From assembly GCA_016617855.1 (NCBI GenBank), contig JAECUM010001858.1, forward strand, positions 1 to 64,000: DNA of 64,000 nucleotides, read 5' to 3'. The position numbers and the translations under genes are program-made. This DNA is from Megalonaias nervosa. Taxonomy: Eukaryota > Mollusca > Bivalvia > Unionida > Unionidae. The notes under the pieces are model-generated. The model saw only the letters and a list, made by a program, of their open reading frames with translations, had not been told where the DNA came from and did not search any database. Positions 1 to 11,711 of this stretch are shown one piece after another; position 1 is the first letter of the stretch, and each line of letters opens with the position of its first letter.

Positions 1-14
1 TATATATATATATA
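1..14. repeat. (TA)n at window edge
   Basis: The window opens inside a TA dinucleotide run followed by a short purine-rich stretch. Its full length is unknown. Confidence 0.9.
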
Positions 15-465
15 AAGAGAGGGGGGGACAGAGACAGAAAAAGAAATGTACACATACGTGCATATTATCTCGGGTTTTAATTTATCATTTCCAACACTTA
101 ATGCGTGAATCTTTTGAATCTACGTCAGTTTTGAATGCATGCTTGTTTCAAATCACTGAAATCTCTGCTCATTTGTTTTATCTTTTATCTATTTGGTCAT
201 TACTACTTTATACTAAACGGATATTATTAGCCAGTTCTCTGTCAGCATATTCTTTCCTTTCTGTTGTAGGTTGTTCAAAGTCTGCGTGTTGTAAGATGAA
301 GCGAATTTAGCATCTTTTATCCTCTAATCTTATCATTCATATCTGCAAAAGTATTAAGTTGAATTCATTTATCTGATCATACTTTACTTGACATTCGTTG
401 TCTTTTTTGACTTTCTATATAGTTTTGTTATCTCTGTGTACTAGTGCTAGGCTTTGGCAAGGTCT

Positions 466-845
466 TCCTCAGAAGAACATGTACTATTTCCCTTGTCTTC
501 AGGAGAACATTTACTATTTCCCATGTCCTCTGGAGAACATTTAACATTTACTATATCCCTTGTCCTCAGGAGAACATTTACTATTTCCCTTGTCCTCCGA
601 AGTACATTTGTCCTCCGAAGTACATTTACTATTTCCCTTGTCCTCAGGAAAACATTTACTATTTCCCTTGCCCTCAGGAGAACATTTACTATTTCCCTTA
701 TCCTCAGAAGTACATTTGCTATTTCCCTTGTCCTCAGAAGTACATTTACTATTTACCTTGTCCTCAGATGTACATTTACTATTTACCTTGTCCTCAGATG
801 TACATTTACTATCTCCCTTGTCCTCAGGAGTATATTTTTACTATA
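466..845. repeat. Minisatellite, about 30-bp unit
   Basis: About twelve imperfect copies of a unit like ACATTTACTATTTCCCTTGT + CCTCAGGAGA. Because 30 is divisible by three, several frames stay open across it. The predicted proteins (LSSGEHLLFP-type repeats) have no other support and are not annotated as genes. Confidence 0.9.
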
Positions 846-849
846 CCCA

Positions 850-1785
850 TTGCAGACAGCATTCTGTACTGAATCTCTAAAGAAAAATTCCTGTGCAATT
901 AAAATGTTTTTCCATTATGATCAATCTCTGACATTTTGCTAGCTCTTTCATTCAGTACTCTGTCTAATAGATAAAAATGTATTCTCTTCATTTTTTTCTA
1001 CACAAGTCAGTATGTTTCAAACTGGTATCCTCCATGGTCCTGTGTGTTTGAGTATCAGCTCTCATTTTATATCCAATTTTTATTTGTTGTATTAAATTTG
1101 TGTGTCAGATCTGTCACATTGGTAAGATAGTTATTTTTTTAGGTTCGAAACACTCTTTAATTGTTTGACCTGGTACAATATCCTTTTTCCTATGTTTTTG
1201 TCTCAATACCAAACGGCAAATCAAACGTCAAAGCCTTTGTATGTGATAACTCACTCATTATGCTGTACATTAGTAACGATATCCATTTTGCATGAAAAAT
1301 GTTTTATTTTTCACTAGTGTAGCAGACAAGATTGTTTGTAAATTCATCGAAAAAATTGTTATACTTAAGACCAAATTCTTTCTTTGGTGGCGAAATGGAT
1401 AATTTGCCATTTCTGGTACCATATTGTTGAGACAGATTTCGGTTTGATATACATCTTCAATTGTAATAGAGCTCTCCAGTTAAGTTGCGATACAAGTTGT
1501 TTCTAGACAAGGACACTCGGTGTACTTTAGCTTATAACAAACATATGAATGGGAAAACAATAACTGCTCCAAAACTTGGAATCCTACAGTGAACGTTTTC
1601 TTCAAGATGGAAAGTAAAAGTGTGTGCAAAGCAGAACGTCAAAGACTGTGCCAAATACAGAATCATTACAACGCTTCGTAGTCAAAGGTGAAGTTGTTCT
1701 TGTACAATGACTCTTGATGGGTACAGAGACGTGTTCCTTGAGAGCAAGTCGAATGTCTTCATTTTTGATTTTGTTTCTCGATTTT
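850..1785. other. No recognisable gene
   Basis: AT-rich sequence, presumably intronic or intergenic to the convertase. I see no conserved domain, RNA gene or clear repeat. Confidence 0.5.
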
Positions 1786-2290
1786 TTTTCCCTGAATGTA
1801 TTTTTCTTATCTCTTTGTATCTGTTGTACATATTGTTAATGAAAAAAAGCCCTCATTGTTGATGTAATTGTCACTGATACATTTGCATATCACGTCATCG
1901 ATACTGTTCAACTTACTAATTAAAGATGTTACTATTTCATCATGTTGTAATACTTTACTGCAAAAATAGATTTATCTTTAGTAAATTTTGCAGCAACAAC
2001 TACTAGTGCTGTAGAATACCTCTTATAGTTAAGGTAACAAATACGCCTGTAACTATTCTTGCTAACAACAAGCTGCAGAAACACTTATTCCTACTGACAC
2101 TGTTGCCATGCCTGCCTCTAACCAGTAAAACTCTTTGAATGGTGTTTTATATTTCTTTTTGAGGCCTTTATAGTGTTTTATCTTCATGACCAAAATTATT
2201 TTAATCTCTTTAATTTTTAGCAGTCTAAAATTATTATTTTTATCGGACAATGTCTTAGCATCGCTATTTATAAGCATCGTTGGATATAAA
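1785..2290 (-). pseudogene. Decayed copy A of an unidentified, repeated protein family
   Basis: Read on the minus strand from 2277: a short frame ends HYKGLKKKYKTPF then a Gly/Val/Ala-rich hydrophobic stretch (MATVSVGISVSAACC). After stops and a frame change a second part reads VTSLISKLNSIDDVI then CKCISDNYINNEG. The order of basic helix, small-residue hydrophobic segment and Lys/Leu/Ser helix resembles the sequence at 24000-24311, so both are probably remnants of one multicopy family. I have a vague recollection that comparable proteins occur in large self-synthesising DNA elements (Polinton-type) of marine invertebrates, but cannot confirm it. No intact frame remains. Confidence 0.4.
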
Positions 2291-2998
2291 GAGTCAACAC
2301 ATTCTCCACCCGTTTACATTACTATAAAAGCTATGTTATTTATTGCGTAGTACTTTCGCACAGTAAAATTCCATTTACTATTGGGTAGTCAACTGTAAAC
2401 TGACTAAATGAAACTGGAATGATAAGCTTTGCGACTTCTTCACTGTCCATACTTGATGGTAGACCAACTGTAAACCTAAATAGTTTTTCAACAGCACATT
2501 CCTTGTAAAAGTAAGAACAGAGCTTAATGTCGCATGATGCCTTGTATTGATAATGTTATTGTGTTTTTGTCGACATTCATTTGCTATTTATGAGCTCAAC
2601 ATGTTAGCAAACGAGAGCGCCAATTTAAAGTTCTGATAAAGCATCTCTGTTATTGGATTGTAGGATACTGAAATGGTATAATCTTGTTGCTATTATTTTA
2701 TTAATTTTTGAACGTCAAATTTCAACTTTTGTTAACAGCTGGTGTTTGCTCTACGTGTATGCGTTTCGTACAGTGTTAAAGAATCCGAGAATGAACATTA
2801 CTACCTTTGACTAAATGGAAGATACACAAAATAACTACACTTCCTCCTTTCAAATAATAAATTGTACTGTTTGAATTTGATTCTTTCGTTCATGTACTGT
2901 TCTTGATCTTCAATTTGTCATATAAACGCTCTACATTGATTTTTCTAATCTCCTGTGAACGTTTTCCAAGTTGTCTTCCAAGTTTCAACTCTGCAAGG

Positions 2999-3002
<4 letters not shown>
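2290..3002. other. No recognisable gene
   Basis: AT-rich non-coding sequence; nothing identified. Confidence 0.5.

Positions 3003-3051
<49 letters not shown>
3003..3051. repeat. (TC)n microsatellite
   Basis: Uninterrupted CT/TC dinucleotide run of about 49 bases. Confidence 0.98.
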
Positions 3052-3056
<5 letters not shown>

Positions 3057-3354
3057 TTCTGCCCACAGAACGTATGGTCTTTAGTATGATTTACCAATCT
3101 TTGATTCATATTGTTCTCCTGTCTTCGCCATCTTTTATTTATTTGACAAAGAAATTTACAAGTTAGCTCAGTATAAAGCTAATTCGAAACAAAAGGTTCA
3201 CTACAAGTTGAGTTACAATGTTATTTAAAAGTAGTGATAAATAATCAGATTGAATAAATAAAAAGATGGTTGCAAGATACGTCTCAGATGTGAAACAGAA
3301 ACAAAAAAACCCACGTAAATGACTTTCACAGAACTAGCGCTAACTCCAAACGTT

Positions 3355-3448
3355 CAAAGGTGGAGAGTCAACAACAGAGGACACATGAATGAATTCAACA
3401 AAGGTGGAGAGTCAACAACAGAGGACACATGAATGAATTCAACAAAGG
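3355..3448. repeat. Two-copy 44-bp perfect tandem duplication
   Basis: The unit starting CAAAGGTGGAGAGTCAACAA is repeated exactly at 3355 and 3399, followed by the first six bases of a third. Perfect identity suggests a recent slippage or unequal exchange. Confidence 0.95.
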
Positions 3449-4081
3449 ACATAATAGATAAACCTAGTATAATGTCGAAAAGTTCTTGCCTTCAGAGTTG
3501 GCAACAAGACTTTTCTGCACTAAGATAAAACATTAAATCAGATGTGAAGATGCAATTTGTCGGTGTTTCTACAGAAGATGGTTAATTTTTTGCAAAGCCT
3601 TAAGGAGTCGGACCATTTGATTTCTCTCATTTTAAAACCAGAAATAAAAATGGTTCCAATGGACAAATACATGATATATTACATAAGCGACAACTTTCCA
3701 AAAATAATAAGATGTTTCGACGGAGTGAGCTGGAGAGCACATGAAAAAGTTAAATGTGTCCAACTTCATCATTTTAGGAGATTGTTCGAACACATATTGC
3801 CCTTGGCATAAACTTGAATAGTACTGTTGATAACAAATTATGCCACATTATAAATTGCAAGATATGACAATCCTTTGGAAAATATTAGCAGCTTAAAAAT
3901 GCATTAAAGATTTTTTTTTCTTAATCAGGTGTAATGGTATATTAAAGCCTCCCAATACAGACTTGCATTATTGTGTCCAGAGATAATCTGTGCACATTTT
4001 AATCTGTCTATGTATATATGACTTCTGACGTGCTGAAATGTGTATACCTGTGTATAGTATATTGTTCATGTATCTACCTGT
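3449..4081. other. Non-coding; one short unexplained frame
   Basis: Contains an open frame of about 75-84 codons on the plus strand near 3557-3811 with no recognisable motif and no clear splice context. I do not call it a gene. Confidence 0.4.
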
Positions 4082-4846
4082 TGTTACGACTCTATAGTCT
4101 TGAACTAAGTAACAGAAAAGAGCGAAAACCATCAAGTTTTGTAAAATTCAACACATAATTTATTTCCCAAGAATATAAAGTGAAAATTTAAGTATGGTGA
4201 ATTAAATCCCAAATAGTCCTAAACGTTATATCACAAGTCCAAAAGTATAGAGTATTCTGAATGAATTCCAATGGTGTTCTGAATTAATTCCAAACTTGAA
4301 TGATCTGAAGTACCGATAGCCTGGAATAATTCTGATGTGCTAACAGTCTTGATTTATCACCATGATATAATCCGAAATGGCTTTAAATGAATTACTAATG
4401 AGTACTTTGTAATTCCAATGAATGATTTTAATAAATATATCCTCTCAAATTAAAACTGACTACAACTAAAACAACCTGATTCTACTAGTCAGATGTTAAG
4501 ATAAAAATGAATAATTCTAATATAACAACCTTAAAATAAAAACCTAAGACACGATAAGATGACTAGGATTAGGGTCATCTTAATGGAAATTTCCATCAAG
4601 CTGTAAGCAAAATTCGTTTTTAGAAATTTCCATGGTCAGAATCAGGGCTATATCAAGAACTCAAACCTAAGTAAACATTTTACCTACGAAAGATAATTAT
4701 CTTAATATATAATCTACATTCATAGACAAATATTAGCCATGTAATATGTTGCTTGCACTAAAAAAAAACATTCAGGTAGGCCCAAACTGCTACTCTCAAT
4801 TATGGACAAAGGTCAATCACACACTACAAATTAGATATACATAACA
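4082..4846 (+). mobile_element. LTR-like repeat family, copy 1
   Basis: About 765 bp beginning TGTTACGACTCTATAGTCTT and ending ATATACATAACA, so the ends are TGTTA...TAACA. Related copies lie at 22653-23527 and 34870-35617 (plus) and about 25420-26294 (minus). Shared landmarks are AACAGAAAAGAGCGAAAA near the start, AAATCCCAAATAGTCCTAAA inside, and TATGGACAAAGG...CAA near the end. No coding capacity. Terminal TG...CA inverted ends and the length suit a solo LTR of a Gypsy-like element, but target duplications are not clear. Confidence 0.6.
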
Positions 4847-4974
4847 TTGTTTACCAGTATAGTTACATATATTAATCCATTTTAAACCTGCGTGAGTAAT
4901 TGTACTAACATACCTGGGTGTGTATTAGTAGATGGGTCTCTAGTGACCCAGTGCGTTATCCTCGTTAAATAAAG

Positions 4975-5017
4975 ATTATTATTATTATTATTATTATCAT
5001 TATTATTATTATTATTA
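4975..5017. repeat. (ATT)n microsatellite
   Basis: Trinucleotide run with one ATC interruption. Confidence 0.95.
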
Positions 5018-5084
5018 AGTTGTAATTCCTATGGCTGATTAAAAACACCCACTTCATATGCTGAGTCATCATGTGCTGTTATAA

Positions 5085-5565
5085 ACTGAACTTTACTTTC
5101 GATGAATTCCATCGTTGTTTTTGTAGCTTGTTGTTGACTGAACTTTACTTTCTATAAATTCCATCTTTGTTTTTATCGATTGTTTTAGACTGAACTTTAC
5201 TTTCTACGAATTCCATCTTTGCTTTTGTCGATTGATGTGTTTTGCTCTTTACTTTATTATGAATTCTGGTCTTTGTTTTTCTCGATAGTTGTAGACTAAA
5301 CTTTCCTTTCCATGAATTCCATCTTTATTTTTATCGATTGTTGTAGACTGGACATTGCTTTCCACGAATTCCATCTTTATTTTTGTCGCTTGCTGTAGAT
5401 TTAACTTTACGTTCCACGAATTCCGTCGTTGTTTTTGTCGATTTTGTTGATTTAAGTTTACTTTCCATTAATTCCATCTTTGTTTTTTTCTAAGTTTTAG
5501 ACTGAGTTTTACGTTCTGTGAATTCCTTTTTTTTTTTTTGGTCGATTGTTGTAGATTCGTCTTGT
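5085..5565. repeat. Degenerate minisatellite, about 60-bp unit
   Basis: Eight or so diverged copies of a unit with GAACTTTACTTTC, GAATTCCATCTTTG and TTTTTGTCGATTGTTGTAGA. EcoRI-like GAATTC recurs in many copies. No coding potential. Confidence 0.8.
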
Positions 5566-7128
5566 ACAATTAACAAGCTCTTCGAATTTAAATTTAATCT
5601 AACCGTATACAAATTTGTTTATGTATTCCCACAGTAATTATGTAATTTATTCCTTCATCATATCGTACTGTGTTAGCCATCTTTCTATCGAGATTCATGA
5701 TGATTATCTCTGTTATCACCGTTATCTGTAAACCTAAATCTTTTCTAAAAAGAAGATATTGCATGATACCTTTGTATGTTTAAAATCGACACATCACGAA
5801 TTGCGTTATCGTATGTTATTTTGTAACAGAACTGCCTTTGCCCACGCTTTTATTTCATCGATACATGTAAACAAATGCATGTTTTCCCTTCCTATTGATA
5901 TTGATGCTTCTATATTCCGCATTAAATAGTTTTACCTCTTCGCTGAAAAATGTTGAATCTATCACAATTCATATATCTGCCAATAACTGAAATTAATTTT
6001 GGTTCGCTGTGATGGCTCGCCAACTGTCTTAGCGTAGATATAAAAATTCTTAGTGTCATCTTGTACTGTTCACGGCGATCGAACTATTTTAAATTCCCGT
6101 GCGTACTCGTGGTGTTCTCGTTGAATAGTAATAATAGATAAATGTTTTAACAGCATACATTTATATCAAGATCTAAAGAGAAGTTCAAATACAGTCCATT
6201 TACTATTCTCTTTCATATGGTTCTAATTTAATCTTCTTGTGTGAACTGACCCCTCCTGATCAATCAGAGTGCAGAGGTTTATTTGACGTTGCTAGCAAGG
6301 GTTGTCTTTGCATAAACACTAATAGTTTCTCTTTTTTCAGAAAATACCAGTTTTGTTTTTAATCAGTCCTTCCAACGTATCTCCGTGTGACACTTCTTGT
6401 ACAACTATTTATTATTTACGTCATTTGAAATTTGAAATTTCACAGTAAATCACTTTTGAATCTATATTAAATCAACTGTATGCTATGGTGGGAGCCATTT
6501 AACAACATTCGCAGAGAGTTTTATAACTTACTGTTTTGGTGAACATGGTGCTGCCATCTATTCTGAATACCTCCGCTTATATTCTTCAAATATTTCACTT
6601 TAGATCTGATCAATAAAGTACGCGTTTGCTCGGAAAATTCTCTTTCCATTAACTAGTGTTGTTGATCTAGAAGTTTAAAAGATTTCTCGCACTCTCTCAT
6701 ATGCATTACGCTCAGAAATATGGAACAGCGAAATTTACGAAGACAAAGATATCTTTAAACGACAAATCTCAAATCAGGTCTATCATTAACTAGAATCAAC
6801 TTAAGACATAAGCCTGGTGCAGTCTAAGACTGATTTTTAGTCTTTGTGTACAAATAATCAAACCAAATACTGGGTGTGTTTAAGTTAGCGTGCAGAATTT
6901 AAAAAGAATTAAAAGAACAATATTATGGATACAATGTTCGTGACCTTATCACCTGACCGAAAAATACCATACCCTATTTGATAGGAAAAATTTGAGAGAA
7001 AACATTAAGTAATTTCATATATTTTTAATGTTAATATTGCAAGAACAAATTATGTTAATTAATTACAACGGTTATGAAGACTTCTTCTTCCTATGCTTCC
7101 CAAATAACCTCAGTCAGGTATAGTGAAT

Positions 7129-7131
<3 letters not shown>
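5566..7131. other. No recognisable gene
   Basis: AT-rich sequence between the minisatellite and the TA tract. I looked for the next convertase exon on the minus strand (the L-T-W-R-D region) and did not see it. Confidence 0.5.

Positions 7132-7200
<69 letters not shown>
7132..7200. repeat. (TA)n microsatellite
   Basis: About 69 bases of uninterrupted TA. Tyr-Ile repeat frames across it are artefacts. Confidence 0.98.
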
Positions 7201-7201
<1 letters not shown>

Positions 7202-7642
7202 GTTTTCATCTCTATCAGGAAAGAATAGTTCCACTGTCCCGTCTGTCTCATCTCAAAGTATGTGCGTGGAAATCAACGAAAAGTATTTCTCGTGCTTTTT
7301 CGGACAGGTAAAACTTACACTTTTAAAAAGTCTTTTTTTATGTAAGGTATATCAATGCCAGTTGACGTATCAACGGAGAAACATCTCGTACAGTCCCAAA
7401 TATAGCAACCACTTTTTGAAAATACTGAGATAAATCTAAACACGGGGGAAAGGTAAATCAAAATTACCGATGCAGAATATTCTTTATGGACAGCCTAAGT
7501 CACACTTTGAGTCGGTTAAAGTTTGCAATGGTTTAACCTTTAAAAATAATTTTCTCGTATAACTAAACTACGCAAATACGTAAACACATATAAGTTTATG
7601 TAATAATAATGAAGCGGAATAAATATTAATCTAAATTTATAC

Positions 7643-7743
7643 TTCGCTTCCAAAACAAGGGCGAATATCCCAGCGGCGAGTGGCGCTGCAGCTGAGGTTC
7701 CAGTATGGTGTTCGGTGCACTGGTTACGTAGGTCAGTGCTGGT
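7643..7743 (-). CDS. Convertase exon with catalytic serine
   Basis: A 101-base exon, phase 0 in and 2 out, acceptor TTTTCTAG. It encodes [20 protein letters not shown], then [17 protein letters not shown]-x-x-C-T-x-x-H-T-G-T-S-A-x-A-P is the active-site block with the nucleophilic Ser in G-T-S, so the charge relay triad is complete. The donor is AA|GTATAA, placed by the conserved L-x-L-E-A-N boundary, and is weaker than the others. The next exon (L-T-W-R-D...) is not visible in the 7.6 kb to the left edge and must lie outside. An (AAAT)n tract at 7748-7778 forms the T-rich stretch immediately before the acceptor. Confidence 0.95.
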
Positions 7744-7747
7744 CTAG

Positions 7748-7778
7748 AAAATAAATAAATAAATAAATAAATAAAAAT
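7748..7778. repeat. (AAAT)n beside the serine-exon acceptor
   Basis: About seven AAAT units four bases upstream (in gene sense) of the acceptor at 7744-7745. On the transcript strand it is TTTA-rich and replaces a normal polypyrimidine tract. Confidence 0.9.
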
Positions 7779-8274
7779 ACTTCGCAAAATGAGTATAGAA
7801 GAAATGTCATTACATGGTTCATTACATTAGATGGCTAGGTGCATTTCATATAAAGACGTATGATGACGAAATAAAGAATGTTAGAGTTTTCCAATCACCG
7901 AAGAAGATGTTAATACATAATGTGATTTATCCGAAATCCTCAAAAATTATTTAAAAAGAAACCGTTTGCAAGACGTCCTGTCATTTTGCTGTATCTACAA
8001 GAGAAATCGACAAGCGCGGACTGCCCAGTTTCTGAGATCATGACTTCTATCATGCAAAAATTAAGTATGTAGATGGTGTAAAAGATCGTGGTTATACTTA
8101 CTTGTTTTAAGAGATATATTTAGTTGTTCTAAATTTGATTTTGTCAATGTTATTATGCAGCGTATTATTCATATCCTTTACAAGTGTACAAAATGACAGA
8201 TCGTCTAAGATACAGTTACAAGTCTTCCTTGTTTATGTATCAGCGAGTAGACATAATGTAACTACTAAACTGAA

Positions 8275-8275
<1 letters not shown>

Positions 8276-8353
<78 letters not shown>
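8276..8353. repeat. (TA)n microsatellite near donor
   Basis: 78 bases of TA starting 24 bases downstream (gene sense) of the donor of the oxyanion exon. Confidence 0.98.
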
Positions 8354-8358
<5 letters not shown>

Positions 8359-8378
8359 TCACTACTTCTGCAGCTTAC

Positions 8379-8591
8379 AATTCGCTGATCGTCGTAGGAC
8401 CCGCTGGAGTATGTGGTAGCCATGGTGGAAGCACATTTCTCTGCGTACCATGGGGTCTGCAGAGACTGGGTGGCACTGCTGATGGAAATGGTGTAAATAC
8501 TGCCAGTGTACCCGTCACAGTCACAATTGTCTCCAATATGGCCGCCGTTACCAGATGCCCAGGTATAAATAACCCCCTTTCCGCCTCGGCC
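8379..8591 (-). CDS. Convertase exon with oxyanion-hole asparagine
   Basis: A 213-base exon, 71 residues, phase 0/0, acceptor CTAACACAG and donor ATT|GTAAGC. It starts [17 protein letters not shown], where the Asn of A-S-G-N-G-G is the oxyanion-hole residue; the neuroendocrine PC2 type has Asp here, so this is not PC2. It continues [18 protein letters not shown] and [18 protein letters not shown], all family hallmarks with cysteines in the expected positions. A (TA)n tract of 78 bases begins 24 bases into the following intron. The reading frame runs on past the donor into SCRSSD and stops. Confidence 0.97.
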
Positions 8592-8689
8592 CTGTGTTAG
8601 ATTATAGACTTTCAATTGACAAAAGCATAAAGAAAGAATCTCCACAGATAGGACAATGTGCCATAAATATATGAAGCTTCTCAGTTTTT

Positions 8690-8691
<2 letters not shown>

Positions 8692-8738
<47 letters not shown>
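8692..8738. repeat. (AC)n microsatellite
   Basis: 47 bases of AC in the intron between 8591 and 9297. Confidence 0.98.
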
Positions 8739-8742
<4 letters not shown>

Positions 8743-9296
8743 ATTGGGTGTAACGGAGATGCATCTTTACAGAAAAATACTATAGTTTATCAGACAAGAT
8801 AGAGAATATGTTACTGAAATATGAACATAAATTATAGGGAATGTTTACGTATTTTAAACAAATTTTAGTAAGAAAGTTCGACGGAAAATGGGTACGTTTG
8901 TAATATTTTGTGTATAAACTTTTGAACTTTTCTTAATAAACGCAATGGCTATAACTTTATGTGATGTATTTTTCTGTCGAATTTTCAATGTCAAAATTCG
9001 ATAACAGACTAATTAGAGACAAAATCATTGTGAGTGGTTTAATGCGCAGTTATCCGGATTACTGAAACGAGCTATAATAATTGAGAGCTCTGGTGAACTG
9101 GGAGTAGTACATTTCACGATTCACAAAAGCAGCTCATGCTACTTCAATCCGAATCGATATTAAATGGAATAAATTCCTTTACTAATGAAATGTTGCAAAA
9201 TATGTATCCGTGAAATGTGATAAATTATTGTATTAAAAACGGAAGTATGCAGGATGTCTGTCAGTATGATACTGTTACACGTAACGGTTATCACAC

Positions 9297-9469
9297 CTCC
9301 TTTATCCCTTTTTCGAATGCTTTAATGGCGAGGGGTCCTGGTCCTTCCACGGTGGAGCCGTCGTCGTTAGGTCCCCAGCTGGCGCTATATATATCAACGT
9401 AGCGGTGGTTGAAGGAGATGGCGTCCGCCTCCAGGGAGTCTGTGACCCTACCATCTAACATCCTGACAC
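9297..9469 (-). CDS. Convertase exon (VRMLDG ... YSASWGPxDDG)
   Basis: A 173-base exon, phase 1 in and 0 out, acceptor CCTTCACAG and donor GAG|GTGTGA. It encodes [19 protein letters not shown], then [19 protein letters not shown] and a helix ending FEKGIKE. R-M-L-D-G and Y-S-x-S-W-G-P-x-D-D-G are among the most conserved strings of proprotein convertases. The D-D-G loop and preceding strand line the substrate pocket that gives Arg/Lys specificity. The next exon continues G-R-G-G-K-G. The donor is weak (GTGTGA), but the open frame ends two codons later. Confidence 0.97.
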
Positions 9470-10138
9470 CTGTGAAGGAAAGGGGTTTGTGAAAACTTTG
9501 AGTTTTTAACTGACTTGAACGTGCTTCACTTCCAATCGTAAATAGAGGGAGACTGACCCAATACAAAGGAGACCTCCATGCATTTGTATTAAATTAAATC
9601 ATAACTTATGTATTTGAGGACTGACAATATCAACGTTGTAAAAATCTATTAAAACTACTGGGCATTTTTTGGGAGTGTTTGAGAGGTTTTAATATCAGAA
9701 GTTCAACATTTACAAGAGTAAAGATATTTTCCTATTTTGTACAAGATTCTAATACTGAAGTTTTCATTTTCATACGATGTATGTCAGTGTTGAGTGGTTT
9801 TTATGTACATCCACATTATGTATAAAATGGATTTAAATGTATTGTTAATAAATTTATAGTTATGACCATTATAATATGTTCAAATGTATATTACTAGAAT
9901 AATAAAAAAAGAATATAGTTTAAATGTGCAGAAAGATAAGAAACACAAGGACAAATTATTTGTGGAAACTGATGAGACTATTTCAAGTCGTTTGTTGCTA
10001 TCGAGATCACAGCTGTATAGTACCGTTGATATTTTTACGCTTAGGCCCAGAGAAAGTTCCAAACAGCGAGGATGAACATATATAACAGAATTTGTGTGAG
10101 GTGTTTGACCACTCTCATCATGAATTGTCATGACTTAC

Positions 10139-10227
10139 CTCCAATTCTGGCATCATATGCTACGCCAACGCCACAGTAGCCATTATCTGCTATCATGGCG
10201 ATCTCTCCAGCACACCTTGTTCCGTGC
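10139..10227 (-). CDS. Convertase exon with catalytic histidine
   Basis: An 89-base exon, phase 2 in and 1 out, acceptor AATTGCCAG and donor GGAG|GTAAGTC. It encodes [20 protein letters not shown] then [17 protein letters not shown] is the family signature around the charge-relay histidine, and the Cys in it marks this as kexin/furin-type as opposed to a bacterial subtilisin. N-G-x-C-G-V-G-V-A-Y-x-A-x-I-G-G is also diagnostic. The intron just upstream holds a 72-base tandem repeat (10250-10415) starting about 23 bases from the acceptor. Confidence 0.97.
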
Positions 10228-10249
10228 CTGGCAATTACAAGGAAACCGG

Positions 10250-10415
10250 TCTTAAGATTTCTAGACCCAGACTGAGTATCAACTTCAATAATTATCAAAC
10301 TGCGAGCAGGGAATGCCCGGGTATTAAGATGTTTAGACCTGGACTGAGTATGAACTTCAATAATTATCTAACTGGGAGCAAGGTAGGCCAGGGTATTAAA
10401 ATCTCTAGACCCGAT
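10250..10415. repeat. 72-bp tandem repeat, 2.3 copies
   Basis: TTAAGAT-TCTAGACCC, TTAAGATGTTTAGACCTGG and TTAAAATCTCTAGACCC recur 72 bases apart, with GACTGAGTAT-AACTTCAAT between. It lies in the convertase intron close to the histidine-exon acceptor. Confidence 0.85.
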
Positions 10416-10611
10416 TTCACTAAAATACTTCAAGATTTCCCCTCAAACTGACATTTTATCTTAATCTTGCACATAACACTTCTTATAATATTGGGGCTTT
10501 ATTCTGAACTGGGAAAAATATATAGGAATAAAATATGTATATTTCTTTCAAATTGTACACATTAGAACATTCGATTATTTTTCCTGAAAAAGGTTTAAGG
10601 ATTCCGTAAAG

Positions 10612-10859
10612 TTGTTGTTGTTGTTGTTGTGGGGCTTAACGACATTTTTCAGCACAAGATAGGCTATACATGGCGGCCAGTATTAATGGTGGAGGAAGAA
10701 ATCGGGAAATCCACGGAAAGAACCACCGACCCACGAGAAGCTACTGGCAAGCTTTCTCACATATCCACATTCGCCGAATCCTAGATTCGAACCCACGCAG
10801 ACAGAGGTGAGATGGCAGTAATCCGTAACGGAGAGCGCTTTAGACCACTCGGGCCCTCT
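10612..10859 (-). mobile_element. SINE family B, copy 1
   Basis: About 248 bp, minus orientation: tRNA-like head at the right (GAGTGGTCTAAAGCG type A box in degenerate form and GGGTTCGAATC B box), body shared with 12908-13160, and a tail of CAA repeats at the left ((TTG)n on this strand) preceded by GCTGAAAAATGTCGTTAA. Imperfect flanking repeats CCGTAAAG (10604-10611) and CCGTTGTAAAG (10860-10870) look like a target duplication. Confidence 0.85.
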
Positions 10860-10874
10860 CCGTTGTAAAGTTTG

Positions 10875-10875
<1 letters not shown>

Positions 10876-10947
<72 letters not shown>
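10876..10947. repeat. (TA)n microsatellite
   Basis: About 72 bases of TA next to SINE B copy 1. Confidence 0.98.
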
Positions 10948-10950
<3 letters not shown>

Positions 10951-11173
10951 TCGTTTCTACAGAATTTAAGATATTATGATAGTATTTAAATCTTTTATGT
11001 CTGCTGAATGTTGAGTGAAAAATGCTTAGTTTTAAAGAAAACTGAACGTTATTATCAGTTTCATTACGAGGAGGAAAATGTGAGATGCTTCAGCAAACTG
11101 CGGTCAGATCTGGGTGAGAAAGTAATCAAAACCCATGTTTAGTCGCATCTACACTCAACATGAAATTACTCAC

Positions 11174-11250
11174 TTGTTTTCATCCGTAGGGTCATACCGC
11201 GGAAACGGGTCTTCATCGTTGTCGTTTAGATCATAACTCGCTTTTGGATC
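11174..11250 (-). CDS. Convertase exon (DPxASYDLNDND segment)
   Basis: A 77-base exon, phase 0 in and 2 out, acceptor AAATCAG and donor AACAA|GTGAGT. It encodes DPKASYDLNDNDEDPFPRYD then PTDEN, the acidic calcium-binding stretch that precedes the catalytic histidine in furin/kexin enzymes (D-x-x-A-S-x-D-x-N-D). The split codon AA|G gives Lys, followed by His-Gly-Thr in the next exon. The acidic residues are those expected to hold structural Ca2+. Nothing in this exon is unusual for the family. Confidence 0.95.
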
Positions 11251-11711
11251 CTGATTTCGAAACAAAAAGGTATTGCTTTGGTCTATCAATGAATGCAATT
11301 GTGTAGCAACGTATTACTGTATTTGTCATAAAGACTGAAATTTTCTAGGAACGTACATGGATATGTATTTTAGTATTTTCAGTTTAGACCTGAGATAATG
11401 TTCTGTTGTTCAAATAAATTTGACATTTCCTTTTACATTATTAATACGGTTGAATGTCAGAAATAAATCGATCAATTAAACGGGAGCATACATATTTTAG
11501 AGTAATTTTTCTTGAGTTGCTTTGCGTGCACGTGCATGAAATCGATATCTGCTCTCCATGATTACACATTTTCATCCGTGTCTCATAATGTACAACTTTC
11601 AAAGCTCCAAACTTTTATAAATTAGACACGAATAATCAAACATTTCAGAAAGTCAGTAATATTTCAAATCAAAACAAACGTGTACGGGACAAACTTGATG
11701 AATTTGCTTAC

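Noticed and set aside
444..942. Repetitive open frames over the 30-bp minisatellite, and likewise over the arrays at 13.0-14.4, 52.3-53.0 and 60.6-61.6 kb
   Set aside because: Open frames follow from unit lengths divisible by three (or nearly so) and lack stops on both strands. There is no start context, splice support or recognisable domain.
7074..7433. Long Tyr-Ile frames across TA tracts (also at 8135, 11721, 19012, 28358, 42737, 43606, 48706, 50811)
   Set aside because: They are simply translations of TA microsatellites, with no coding features outside them.
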